Shown in pieces: positions 14,001 through 24,030 of a stretch of 64,000 nt of DNA; position 1 is the first letter of the stretch; every line of letters begins with the position of its first letter. The notes under the pieces are model-generated. The model saw nothing but the letters and a program-made list of their open reading frames with translations. It made no database searches and was not told the origin of the DNA. Source of the stretch: Aquila chrysaetos chrysaetos (taxonomy: Eukaryota; Chordata; Aves; Accipitriformes; Accipitridae); NCBI RefSeq assembly GCF_900496995.4, contig NC_044004.1, forward strand, positions 55,768,224-55,832,223, written 5' to 3'. The position numbers and the translations under genes were made by a program.

Positions 14001-17000
14001 TGCCCTAATAAAAATTCCCAAAGAAAAATGTCCCACTTACTGTAAAAGCATGTTATGGCTTTACTGTTAAAAAACATTTTCATCTAGAAGCTAGTCAGAA
14101 GAATCCTAAGGATTTTCTCCTAAATCTAATTTAAAAATTTCTCCCCTGACTAGTATGGTCCTTCTTAGAGCAGCAGCAAACTGGGATCCTACACATCATA
14201 GCTTGTATCTCACAGAAGCACAGGAAAGAAAAGAAAGCATAGATTTGTTTAAAAGGAGAAGAACCACTTCCCTAAGATGTGCTTCTTAAAACTCTCTAGT
14301 ATTTGCTTTTACTTACTAATTCACTTACTACCCACTGGCCACAGCAGTCTGAAGTACTGCAGATGAATAGCTATACTTGGCCTGAACAAGAAAGTCAGCT
14401 GACTTCAGTGCCAGTCCTGTACTCGTACCTCCCTCAGCAAGACTCATCAATTGATCAGATCAGGCTTTTTACTGCAGAAATAAAGAAACGACTAACATTC
14501 AGATGCCAAATTGCATACTGAGGGGTGTTTTCACTATGAATGAAATGATGTTCTTGAAAACAGGTGAGCTATAGTTGCATTATGGATTATAACTGAAGCA
14601 CATATCCAAATATTTGCAATAGTTTATTCTAATATCATCTGTTATGGCATTTAAAGTTCTGAGGTAAATGAAGTAATAACAACTCCAATGAAGTGACTGT
14701 GTCTACAGGTGTCCCGGTTTCAGCTGGGATAGAGTTAACTGTCTTCCTAGTAGCTGGTACAGTGCTATGTTTTGAGTTCAGTATGCGAAGAATGTTGATA
14801 ACACTGATGTTTTCAGTTGTTGCTAAGTAGTGTTTAGTCTAAAGTCAAGGATTTTTCAGCTTCTCATACCCAGCCAGCGAGAAAGCTGGAGGGGCACAAG
14901 AAGCTGGCACAGGACACAGCCAGGGCAGCTGACTCAAACTGGCCAACAGGGTATTCCATACCATGGGACGCCCCATCTAGTATAGGAACTGGGAAGTGGG
15001 GCGGGGGATCGCCGCTCGGGGACTAGCTGGGTGTTGGTCGGCAGGTGGTGAGCAATTGCACTGCGCATCATTTGTACATTCCAATCCTTTCATTATTGCT
15101 GTTGTCATTTTATTAGTGTTATCATTATCATTATTATTTTCTTCTTTTCTATTAAACCGTTCTTAACTCAACCCACGGGTTTTGCTTCTTTTCCCGATTT
15201 TCTCCCCCATCCCACTGCGGGGCTGGGGGGGGGAGTTGGTGAGCGGCTGCGTGGTGTTTAGTTGCTGGCTGGGGTTAAACCACGACAACAGGCTAAGAAC
15301 TAATCAAGAAGAGAGATTTGAACAGACAGTGCCCTCAGAATGAAGCATTTTCAGTCCAGATGTGCTCCAGACAAGCGATAACAGAAAACCAAATTATTCT
15401 TTTTCTATCCCATGATGTTTGATATTTAATAACGGTATCACATGGGATCCTACAGAACATGTGACCCTGACTTGCCCTCTAGAAATAATGCTTACTCAAC
15501 AGTTTTGCAAATCCTGCCTTTATAGTGGTATTGCTCTAGAAATTCCCTATCCCTGCACTAATGCTTGTGCAAAATCAGTAGTAGCACTAAGGGTACAAAT
15601 GCAGGTATAGACAACGGTTTGCATTTTTAATGCCCAGTGTCTCTTCACAGCAAGTTTAGCTGGTAAGTCTTTTCATGAATTGGTTTGGCTGCACTATGCT
15701 TTCAACATTACTACTTCCTAATCACCTTCTCAGACCTCCCATCCCCATAATGGAGCTACATGGCTGAGAAGACAATGCAGGATGCTTGCAAAAAAAAAAA
15801 AAAAAAAAAAAAATCAAATTCGTAAATGTTAAATTCTTAAAATAGCAGGACACAGCATATACAAGCAAGCTATTCTTCTATGTTGAAAAAGAAAACCATA
15901 CAAAGGGTCTGGGGCCATTGTCTTCTTCAAATAGAAGATACAGTTCAGATATTCAGAAACAACTTTGACTCTTCCATGAACTGCTGGTGATAAAACAGGC
16001 TGTTAGAACTGTAGTACTAAGAGTGTATTAAAGAAAACTTTCACTGTGTATCTAGGTATTTTAAAATAGGACATACAAGGAACCAAAGACTTATTTTGTT
16101 AGCAGGTAAGGCAACAAATCTTATCTCCAAACATGTCTGAAGGCTCTCTTGTGTGTACTGTTACCTGCTGCTGAATGAAAGATCCTTGCACTGCATTTGA
16201 TTCCATTATGCATTGAACATGACCCCCCACTTTCACTAATGGAAGAACTGTTTAATTCAGAATTTGTACTAATGCAACAGCCTAAAAAACTAAGCTGACG
16301 TACTCCTCGAAAGTTTGTTTTTAAAGACAGCATCAGAAACAGTGCAAGAAAATCCTAAGCACTGAAAAATAAAGTTGTCCTTAACATCATTTTCTGCCAT
16401 CAACTCCAAACAGAATGGCACCTAAGTTTGAAAAGGAGATCTTGTCCTTTGTTATCTTTAAATCCACTCTTACAAATCTTTTCCAGACAAGCAATTAGTT
16501 TCCATTCAGTTGCAAAATGAATCATTAACAAAAGTCATCATCAAACAATATTTTGAACAGCTGAATTGTAAAACAATTTTCTAGCAGAGTGACGTCAACA
16601 TGAACACTGCTACTATGAAGTCATTATCTAATTATCATTAAATAAGCACTGACCTTACACTTAACACTAGTAAAGCCTTAAAATAGCACTGCCGCAGTCA
16701 GCGTATTTCAGGCAGAAGCTTTGTTTAGCAAAACTAAACTTCACTGATGACTGAACTAGTGCTGAATGCACTTTAAATGCAAGTGTTGCCAAAACCAAAC
16801 CACACATAGGATTGTTTTAGAGACAATAGTTAAAACCTGCTCTCTGTCCATTTATAATCCGCTATAACATCAGGAGGAGGAAGCTCCCATCAGTAAAACA
16901 TTCAGCGCTACCGTTCTCATTGCTGTTACCACTCATTGAACATTATTTGTGAAATGGTGGGCAATTGTTCTCAAAACGATACTAAAGATACAACCTATGA

Positions 17001-19870
17001 AGAATCTGTGACTTCAGTGAGAAATTAGTATGAACTACCTTCTAATACATACCCCGAAGAGAAAACAAGTGAGCACAGTAACACCTGCGGCTGCACCATA
17101 TTGTCCTATCACCATATAAACCCAACACATTATGACCGTAAAATAAGAATTTGTGTTAGAACTGAGAGAGCTCACAAAACCTTAACTGTTTCCTTCTCTT
17201 CACTATGTGCTGACACACTTTTAATTACGTAATGAATTACTTTTTTTTTTTCTCAAGTGGACCCCCCTGCTTTATTTATCTAAAAGATGACAAGGAGATA
17301 ACAAAGCAGTCATTTTGTTTGTTCTTAGCCAGTGTAAAATGCCAGTTCTAATTCATTGCACAACTTCCAGTTCCTGTCCTGAAAAAAGGACATTCTGTGT
17401 GTCCTTGCAGCTTACTGCACTTTTAACAAGGCTATTTAAGTGCCTCAAAAACTTAAAAAAAATAAATAAAAAAAAATTTGAATGAGTTGATGTTGTTTTG
17501 GGAGGAAATGGGATGAGTTGAAAAGAATTACCAACCTCCACAGCTAGAAAACTGAAGCACAGGGATATTACAAGTTTAGAGAGTCCCCTAATTTCTAAGT
17601 ACCTAGTTCAAATCAGGCCTAGGGCCTGATTTTTTTCAGTGGTATTAGGGCATCTGCAATTCTCATTAGCTTCAGATGGAGCTTTAACTGCCCACCAGTT
17701 CCACAAATCAGGCCCTTGTTTCAAGCTGAATACCTGAAAAATGAAGCACAAACAATTAGCCGTCACTAATGGAAACAGAGTGAAGTGACTTATTTAACAT
17801 CACAGAGAAATTCTGTGAAGCATTTAGTTTCAGTACACAGTTCCCCAGATTACAGTCCACTACCACAAGACCATCTTTTCACCAGATCTGTACCTCATTT
17901 GTGACACACTTTGCTAATTTCCACAGTGAATAAAACAAGTGTCCTACAGACAATAGCCTAATTAGCCATCTATTTCTTGCACTGAATACTTTACAATGGT
18001 GGTTTTGTAGTAGCAGTCCTACTTAAAAAAAAAAAAAACCAAACCCAAACACTCAAACCATAAATCAGATGGAGATTTTCTTTTTTTCCTGAAAGCTACT
18101 GTAACTCTTGGAGGTATTAGATGGTAATAAGCTACGTGAAGCAGACAAGGCTGTTTACTCTCTTTGGTAGAAGAAGCTGAATTGAAACCCTCAGCCTTCC
18201 TGCCTCCTGACCAACACAGCTTCCAAAAAGCTGAAAGTATTTTCATGCATGTTATCTTTTCAAGCCACAGAAATTTAGGGGAATATGGAAAACTTCTGCT
18301 TGTTTTTATTTCAGAGAGGTACGTCACGTAGCAAGAATATAAACAGTGCCACGTTCTTGATCCAAAGCAATGGTTACCTTCTTCCAGGTGATTTATCAGC
18401 AACTTCCATCCTGCCTTGCAGGAGAGAAAAAAAAAAAACAAACCACCACACACAAAAAACCTATTTACTATAAAAAAGAAAAGCACTGATGAGACCTTCG
18501 TTTTTTGTTTGCATATAAAAAGCAGTCAGGAGATAAGAGAGGCCAGAAAACATTCACTGGATCTGCTCACCTGACTTAAAGGCTTCACTACAGAATAAAA
18601 GACAGCGCAGAACACTTCCAGTCAGGATTTCACTCCAAAGTCATGTTCCAAAAATGGCAAATGCTGAGGCCTTTAGGTCAGTACAGAGCCCTGAAGACTT
18701 TCGTATTCCTTCCACGGCACAGACAATGTAAGTGAGAATCAGAGAAACGCAACAAGTCACTGCTGCGTTCGAAGGTATTTCAAGCTGACTTCTGACACTG
18801 TGTGACAGAGGCTCCAAGACAGGTAACAGCTCTGCATACACTGAAACCTTACTATTGCTCCTTTTAAAAAATAATTTCTAAACACCTTTTGCTAGAAAGA
18901 CGCCAATTATTTTTCAGGTTTTAGCACAGAAGTGTCTGAAGAGCCAATTAAGTCACGGGGGGAGCCACCGATCCCATTTCCTCTAAGAAAGTGAAACCCG
19001 TGTGCAATTCCTACGTAGCTACTGTACAACCAAAAGGGAAACGAAACCAAGAAACCCGAAATCAAACGTAAATTAGAGCATGAAGGCGCTGCCCAGTCTG
19101 GAGCAGCAGCTCTTACTGCAAGCTGTTAGTGAGGGGTAATTCACGGTGACAGAAGAGAAGCCAACCCAGCCTGTCTTGGCCTGGGGCCTGAGGTGTCCTG
19201 CTGTTAATCGGGTCTAAGCCTAGTCTGTACGGCTACAATTCTGTCGATGGCCGAGGGGAGAGGGGAAATGCAGGCGAGGAGTCGGGCTGGCCCAGAGCGA
19301 ACCCCTTTGGCGAGGGGGGAGGCAACCCCGCTCCTCCCCACCGCCTGACGCCAGAGGCATACACCGACGGTGGAAATGCACCTGCCCTAAGCGCTCCTCC
19401 CGGGCACTTCCATCACCGCTTCGGCCTTTTCTTCCCCGCCGAGCCCCGCACGCCGCCGGCGACCCCAGCCCGGGCTGGTTTAGGAGCAGCGTCGCCCCGG
19501 CACGGCGCAGAGAACGCACCGCCGGCTCCCCCTCGCCTCAGCGCCTCAGCCTGCGGCGGCCGGCCGCGCGGGCTAAGAGCCCCCCGGGGTGAGGAGACCC
19601 CCCCGCCCGCCGGCCGGCCCCACGGTCCCCCTCGTCCCGACGGAGCAGGGCAGCGGAGAAGCGGCAGAGGGGAGGAGGGACGGCCGCGGCAGCAGGGCCG
19701 ACGGGGCGCCGGGCGCGGGGAGGGGGCCGGGCTTCACCTCGGGCCGTCTCGGTCGGGTAGAGCTTCTGGGCCTTGCCGAGGAAGCGGAGGGCGCGGTCGC
19801 GGTTGCCGGCCTCCAGCGCCTCCCGCGCGATCCCGATGCACTTCTCGGCCTCGTCCCGGTTCCCCTCCAT
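1921..19870 (-). CDS. DNAJB14: DNAJB14, DnaJ/Hsp40 family member B14 (5' part: exons 1-3)
   Basis: DNAJB14 is an ER-membrane J-protein that stimulates Hsc70 ATPase activity in quality control of membrane proteins. Seen here: three minus-strand exons, 19738-19870 (133 bp), 12894-13068 (175 bp) and 1921-2066 (146 bp). They join in phases 1 and 2 through GT-AG introns of 6.7 and 10.8 kb and encode the first 151 residues. The start [11 protein letters not shown] and the exon 2 start with MKNGSTAG closely match human DNAJB14 as I know it. The J domain begins near residue 108, and the catalytic HPD is at 137-139 within [11 protein letters not shown]. The human protein is about 379 residues, so the distal J domain, Gly/Phe-like linker, transmembrane segment and DUF1977 domain lie outside the window. 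The paralogue DNAJB12 is less likely, given the exon 1 and 2 sequence and the H2AZ1 neighbour. No frameshift or missing key residue is seen. Confidence 0.96.
7955..7977. repeat. poly-T homopolymer (23 nt)
   Basis: An uninterrupted run of 23 T, which is poly-A on the DNAJB14 transcript strand. No target-site duplication or retrocopy body was recognised next to it. Confidence 0.9.
11256..11853 (+). mobile_element. Solo LTR of an avian endogenous retrovirus (copy 1)
   Basis: A 598-bp element that starts TGTGCTGC and ends CATGACA. It is flanked by GCATG (11251-11255) and CCATG (11854-11858), a 5-bp target-site duplication with one mismatch. It shares many blocks with the LTRs at 14710 and 57117: GGCTGGGATAGAGTTAA, the GTTGATAACAC region, CACAAGAAG, GACACAGC and GGGGTTAAACCA near the end. 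A TATAAA at 11534-11539 and an ATTAAA-like tail region give plus-strand sense, antisense to DNAJB14. A 5-bp duplication fits an ERVL-type (class III) element, but the family name was not checked. No internal retroviral genes are present. Confidence 0.88.
12894..13068 (-). CDS. DNAJB14: DNAJB14 exon 2
   Basis: The acceptor is TATAG before TTTTGTTGGAAG, and the donor is TTCAG|GTATGG. It encodes residues 45-102, including [17 protein letters not shown], a Ser/Asn/Lys-rich linker and [12 protein letters not shown] just before the J domain. It enters in phase 1 and leaves in phase 2, matching its neighbours. The linker is the part most diverged from the mammalian protein. Confidence 0.95.
14710..15287 (+). 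mobile_element. Solo LTR of the same family (copy 2), perfect 5-bp TSD
   Basis: A 578-bp element running from TGTCCCGGTTTCAGCTGG to GGTTAAACCACGACA. It is flanked by perfect ACAGG duplications (14705-14709 and 15288-15292). The AT-rich 3' part carries TTATTATT-type repeats and CTATTAAACC, a likely LTR polyadenylation region. It lies in intron 1 of DNAJB14, antisense to the gene. The exact duplication, compared with one mismatch at each of the other copies, is consistent with a younger insertion. It has no coding content. Confidence 0.92.
15790..15813. repeat. poly-A homopolymer (24 nt)
   Basis: An uninterrupted run of 24 A in DNAJB14 intron 1. No upstream retrocopy was recognised. Confidence 0.9.
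19738..19870 (-). CDS. DNAJB14: DNAJB14 exon 1 (coding part)
   Basis: The start codon is the reverse complement of CAT at 19868-19870. Forty-four codons follow, rich in Glu, Arg and Ala ([25 protein letters not shown]), the N-terminal helical region shared by DNAJB12 and DNAJB14. The donor is GTGAAG, leaving one base (phase 1). The exon sits inside a CpG island. Longer ORFs in other frames of this GC-rich block were discarded because only this frame matches the family. Confidence 0.95.
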
Positions 19871-20114
19871 GGGCTTCTCCTTCCGCCGCCTCCGCCCGCC
19901 GCAGCGCAGAGAGAAGGGGCCTGAAGCCAGAGCGGAGCCGGGCGAGGCAGAGAAGAGAGGAGAGGAGCGGAACGGGCAGGAGGGCGGCGGGCGGGGGCTG
20001 CCCTCACTCCGCAAGGCTCATCCCGCCGCGCCGCGCCGGCGGTACCCGCAGCCCCAGCGCGGCGCTCGGCCCCGGCAGCCAGCCCGGCCCGCCGCCTGCT
20101 TCCGGGGCGCCCCC

Positions 20115-20124
20115 GCGCATGCGC
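20115..20124. promoter_or_regulatory. NRF1-type palindrome in DNAJB14 promoter
   Basis: GCGCATGCGC is the consensus NRF1 palindrome and is common in TATA-less CpG-island promoters. Binding is inferred from the motif only. Confidence 0.6.
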
Positions 20125-20560
20125 CGCCGCCGCCGGGGCCAACGAGCGCCTCGCCCCCTCCCCCCCTCCAGCCCCGGGGTTCCGGCAGCTGCCCCGGCGA
20201 GGGGCCGCGCCGCAGCCGGCGCCGCACTCGTCCCCGTCCCGATCGGGAGCGCCGCCGCTCGCCCGCAGGCCCCTGGGGCCCTGCCGCCGCCTGGCAGCAG
20301 CCCGAGGGAGCCGGCTGCGATGGAAAAGTACCGGGCGGGCGGCTGCGTGCTACCGCTGCACTGCGGCCCGGGGAGCGCCGCGGCCCTTGCGGAGAGCGTA
20401 CAGAAGCGAGAGGAGCCCGCGCGTTGTCATTCGCTACGGTGCATTAACTATGCGCTAAGGCACTTGTCGGCACCTTGTAACTGCTCACCGGCATTAGCGA
20501 TCAGACCCTGCCCAGGACCGCCTTCCTGGGGAGAAAGCACCCGCGCCAGCTCCAGAGGAT

Positions 20561-21569
20561 GAGCACAGTTAAAACCCGTCTAACCAACCTCTACAATCTA
20601 GGTCAACACCTTCCAGCTACAGCACTGCAGCAGAGATTTTACCCGAAAGGTGTTACAGAAACGGAATAGCCTGTTCACTGCAGAAGGATCTTTATTTGAA
20701 GTCTTTCCCTGCTGGAGGAGCAGTTCTGGGAGGCATGGAGCTCACTGCCCCCAGCCCCAGGAACCAGTCTTGAACTCGGGAAGCTAGAGCACAGCTGAGG
20801 GAGAGGTGGAGCAGAACCCCTTTTCCTCTGCTGCTGCTGAGGGTGCTACTGCACAGTAGAAGTTAAAGCCGTAACTTTAACCCTTCATCCTTAAACTCTT
20901 AATTGTGTAGTTTGGACACTCATCACCACCCTCAGACTAACAGAAAGCAAGTGCTTTCCAGTTCAGATCCCTGCAACCAAGCAGAGGTAAAGCCCACCCG
21001 TGGAGAAGCGACACCAAGACAGAGCTATTTGACTGCGGCCTTGGAAGCAGGTTTTAGACTTTTCCCCAAAGCTCACACACCAAGCACCAGCAGAGGCTGC
21101 TGCAGTACAGCCCCTGCCTTATGGACATCCCTCCCTGGTCTCTTAGGAGATGACAGAGTGAGAGGGGTCAGGCTCTACCATAAAGAAAAATCAACTGAAG
21201 TTGTGGATTTCCAGCATCCACCCAGCTTACCTTCTTCCTCCTCCATGACAGACCCCTTTACCATGTGAAGGCTGACATCAAGTACAACAGGCCCCAAGCA
21301 GCAGCAGCTGCCACCTTACACCTGCCCTGCCAAAGGCAACTGCCACCCCACACCACTGGCTCCCTTTGCAAGAATGTAACTTTGCGGGATAAAACCCCCA
21401 GGCCGTTTCACCCAATGGTATTTACCAAGTGCAGTGTGCTAGGACCTTGCTTCCAGACACCCCAAGCACAGCTGACAGGATTGTCAGAGTTGCATGTTCT
21501 TGGAACGATTCGTTGAGAGCTGCATAGTTGAGACCAAATATTTTTCAGTTAGTGGACAAGAGACAATCA
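20561..21569. other. H2AZ1-DNAJB14 intergenic spacer
   Basis: About 1 kb lies between the DNAJB14 island and the H2AZ1 polyadenylation site. It has moderate GC content. The overlapping 121- and 83-codon plus-strand ORFs show no domain or splice context. I see nothing else in it. Confidence 0.7.
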
Positions 21570-21583
21570 GTCTTGATATAACA

Positions 21584-21589
21584 TTTATT
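21584..21589 (-). terminator. H2AZ1: H2AZ1 polyadenylation signal AATAAA
   Basis: TTTATT on the plus strand gives AATAAA on the minus strand, about 310 nt downstream of the H2AZ1 stop codon. Cleavage is expected at about 21560-21575. It fits H2A.Z mRNA, which is polyadenylated and does not end in the histone stem-loop. Confidence 0.85.
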
Positions 21590-21901
21590 GAATATTTCCA
21601 CTCTAGTGGATGAAAAGTCTGTACAAAACCAAACATTTCCTTTACTTAAACCAATCTAAAAACAGTCAGCTCAATCAAAACCCACTACAAATACAATAGC
21701 TTCTTTGAAGCCATGGTAACACTTAAATACGGTTAAGACTTCAATGCAGAAATTTGGTTTGTTAGAAAGCTCAAGGGAGCTTTAGCTTCTCAAAGTTACA
21801 AAAAGGCAAAATCGTGTTTCACAGATACAGTCCACTGGAATCACCAACACTGGACAATTAAGTACTTAGAGTCCTGAGATAACAAGGAATCCTGGTATCC
21901 T

Positions 21902-21963
21902 TTAGACAGTTTTCTGTTGTCCTTTCTTTCCAATGAGAGACTTGTGGATATGCGGTATTACAC
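21902..21963 (-). CDS. H2AZ1: H2AZ1 exon 5 (coding part)
   Basis: The acceptor CTTAG precedes GTGTAATACCG, and the TAA stop is at 21902-21904. It encodes [20 protein letters not shown] 3'UTR of roughly 0.3 kb follows to the AATAAA at 21584. Confidence 0.97.
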
Positions 21964-23773
21964 CTAAGAAAGAGCAACAATTAAGACCATGTTATTTCTC
22001 TTCAACAGTTCTCCTAAACTTTGCACTTCAAATAAAACAGCAGCATTAAGCAACCTCTAGTCTGTTCAAGTTCCTGCCACCCAGCTCATCACAGAGAGTC
22101 AGCAAGCAATTTACATACCACCACCAGCAATTGTTGCCTTAATGAGAGAATCCAATTCTTCATCTCCTCTAATTGCAAGCTGCAAGTGACGGGGAGTGAT
22201 ACGTTTCACCTTCAAGTCTTTGGATGCATTTCCAGCCAGCTCAAGAACCTGAGGACAAGACAATTTTTAAACCGAGTTACACAAACCAAGTGAAACCAAC
22301 TGCATGGCCTTGGCTATTTTATTCTCTATGCCAAATACGCTATTAGTGACACCAAGATGGCAAACAGTGCCTCTTTTGAAAGGGTTCCTTCCTTTGGAGC
22401 TCTACATTTGGTTTTCCCCAAGAACAGAATAAGTGTTTTAGAGCAGATAGGACACACTGTAATAGCACATTTCATAAAATACTTCACACTTCCATCTGTC
22501 CTATAAGTCACAGCGCTTTGATCTGCACAAAATGCAGAGCAAAACGTCCCATGTGTATTTCATGGTCTCCTGATGAGGCACACATTTAAAACTGGCTCAA
22601 AGCAAGCGAAGAGTTCACAGCCCAGTCCAAATGGGCAAAATACAGCAGGCTCCGGTCATTGCACCCTTTTGGAGTTGACCAACTTGCTTGCACCCCATTG
22701 CAGGAGCATTACCTCAGCTGTCAAGTACTCCAGGATTGCAGCGCTATACACAGCAGCTGTGGCTCCTACACGCCCATGGCTGGTAGTCCTAGACTTCAGG
22801 TGCCTGTGGATGCGGCCAACAGGGAACTAGAAAACAGCAGAAGTATGACTAGGCTGTGATGACAGACAGAAAAAGAAAGCCACTACTCTAAACCACATGC
22901 CGGGCAACAGAATCCCAGTGGCAGAAGCACGGACTATATTTCAACACTTCAGAATCCAGCTAAGGACACTGTATGCCAAGTTCACATCAGCAACTTCACA
23001 ATTCTAACCGCAAGCAGTAGCAACAGCCACAAGGAAATTCTCTTCCCTCCCACACAGACATGCAAAAGTCTAAAAATAGTCACACCAGACATTAACAAGA
23101 CTCCAGTATCAAACAGATCCTTACACCATTCTGGACGACAGACCGTGCCGGTTTCACAAGGCACAACCAACCAAGAGATGGAGGGCCAATCTGCCTTTCA
23201 TTCACCCATGCCCCAGTCTCTGCTCACCTGCAATCCAGCCCGCTGAGAACGGGACACTGCTTTGGTCTTGGTCTTTCCAGAGTCCTTCCCAGCTTTACCA
23301 CCAGCCTACCAAAGAGATGCGTGAGAGCTGCCGCGCCCGCCGTCCCCCCTCAAGAGACACCGTACCTGCCAGGGACGGCGGCCAAGGGCCCGCGCCGGCA
23401 GCGCCGCGCATGCGCTCCCCCCCTCCTCCTCCGCCCCTCCCTCCCTCCCGCAGGGCGGCACGCGCGACCGCAAGGCGCGTGCGCGCTGCCCGCTACACCT
23501 AGCGGCACAGGCCGCTCCGGGGGCGCATGCGCGGCCGCCACGCCCTCTCCCCGGCCGCACTAGTGCGCGTGCGAACACCAACCCCCCCCCCCCCCCCCCC
23601 CCCCCGCCTACCGGCAGGTAACGCGCCTACCGGCGCGCGCCGACCGCGCTCCCCTCCCCTGCGCGAGCTCCCACCTCACGCCAACGGCCGCATCAGCTCG
23701 ATCCCCTGCCAGTCCCCGGCAGCGCGGCCGGCCGGCCGCCCCCACCCCAGCGGCCCCCGCGGCTCCTCACCAT
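21902..23773 (-). CDS. H2AZ1: H2AZ1, histone H2A.Z variant 1 (complete, five exons)
   Basis: H2A.Z replaces H2A in nucleosomes around start sites and is deposited by SRCAP/p400 complexes independently of replication. The coding parts are 23771-23773, 23228-23305, 22713-22826, 22119-22248 and 21902-21963. They total 387 nt, which is 128 residues plus TAA, the usual family length. Splice sites are GT-AG and all phases fit. The start [11 protein letters not shown], the histone fold ([35 protein letters not shown]), the acidic-patch segment ([16 protein letters not shown]) and the C-terminal docking region ([19 protein letters not shown]) are intact. Without counting Met, Thr14, Ser38 and Val127 identify H2A.Z.1 rather than H2A.Z.2. 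Residue 12 is Thr where the human protein has Ala. Exon 1 contributes only the ATG, directly against the donor, as in known H2A.Z genes. Confidence 0.98.
22119..22248 (-). CDS. H2AZ1: H2AZ1 exon 4
   Basis: A 130-bp exon encoding [35 protein letters not shown] and IKATIAGGG. The donor is GTATGT. It includes the extended acidic patch (Asp/Glu of GDEELDS) that chromatin remodellers recognise. Confidence 0.97.
22713..22826 (-). CDS. H2AZ1: H2AZ1 exon 3
   Basis: A 114-bp, phase-0 exon encoding [35 protein letters not shown] and TAE. The Ser in HLKSRT is the H2A.Z.1-type residue 38. The donor is GTAATG. Confidence 0.97.
23228..23305 (-). CDS. H2AZ1: H2AZ1 exon 2
   Basis: A 78-bp, phase-0 exon encoding [18 protein letters not shown] and RSQRAGLQ, the N-terminal tail with its acetylatable lysines at 4, 7, 11, 13 and 15. 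The acceptor is GGTAG and the donor is GTGAGC. Confidence 0.97.
23306..23770 (-). other. H2AZ1: H2AZ1 intron 1, CpG-dense with NRF1-type sites and a C24 run
   Basis: A 465-bp intron directly after the start codon. It holds two perfect GCGCATGCGC palindromes (23406-23415, 23523-23532), a GCGCGTGCGC variant (23475-23484) and 24 consecutive C (23582-23605), which are G on the transcribed-RNA strand. An intronic regulatory role is inferred. Confidence 0.75.
23582..23605. repeat. poly-C homopolymer (24 nt)
   Basis: Twenty-four C in a row in H2AZ1 intron 1, giving G24 in the pre-mRNA. It could form a G-quadruplex. Its length may also be unreliable in assembly. Confidence 0.9.
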
Positions 23774-24030
23774 GGCGAACCGGAGCGCAGCGCCGCGCAG
23801 GGGCAGACAGAAGAGGAGAGCGTCCCGCACACACAGAGCCCGGGCGACAACACCGACCCGTCCCGACCCGCCGCGATTCAAACTGCGTCCGCTCCCGCCT
23901 TCCCCCGGCGCTTTATAACGGCCGAACGTGCCTGCATCCGGGAACCCCAGCCTCGCCCCTAGCCAATGGCTGCGGGCGGGGGCGGGCCGCTCTGCCCCAG
24001 CGACAACCAATGGCGGGGCGGGGAGGTGCC
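23774..24030 (-). promoter_or_regulatory. H2AZ1: H2AZ1 promoter: TATA box and two CCAAT boxes
   Basis: Reading the minus strand towards the gene, CCAAT-type boxes occur at 24007-24011 and 23963-23967 (plus-strand CCAAT), with GC boxes between and around them. TATAAAG follows at 23917-23911. A start near 23885 would give a 5'UTR of about 110 nt before the ATG at 23773. TATA plus tandem CCAAT elements is the known layout of vertebrate H2A.Z promoters and supports strong, proliferation-linked expression. The exact start is inferred. Confidence 0.85.

Larger units (their letters stand above)
13069..19737 (-). other. DNAJB14: DNAJB14 intron 1
   Basis: This 6.7-kb intron contains a solo LTR (14710-15287, antisense to the gene) and a 24-A run (15790-15813). 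Several short AT-rich ORFs, including a 155-codon one at 18019-18486, lack recognisable protein features and are treated as chance. GC content rises sharply after about 19200, towards the promoter island. Confidence 0.8.
19250..20560 (-). promoter_or_regulatory. DNAJB14: DNAJB14 CpG-island promoter
   Basis: A very GC- and CpG-rich block spans exon 1 and about 0.7 kb upstream of the start codon. There is no TATA box at the expected distance, so dispersed initiation is likely. A perfect NRF1-type palindrome GCGCATGCGC lies at 20115-20124, about 245 bp upstream of the ATG, within the probable core promoter. The edges of the island are estimated by eye. Confidence 0.8.

Noticed and set aside
18019-18486. 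155-codon minus-strand ORF in DNAJB14 intron 1
   Set aside because: Phe-rich ends come from poly-A/T runs. No domain was seen and it is probably chance.
19538-20014. Upstream in-frame start for DNAJB14 (about 48 extra residues)
   Set aside because: The upstream residues are low-complexity island translation. The known protein starts at [10 protein letters not shown], at 19870.
19573-20142. 189-codon minus-strand ORF (and a 224-codon plus-strand one) over the DNAJB14 island
   Set aside because: Pro/Arg/Ala-rich composition artefacts of a CpG island. Only the frame beginning at 19870 matches DNAJB14.
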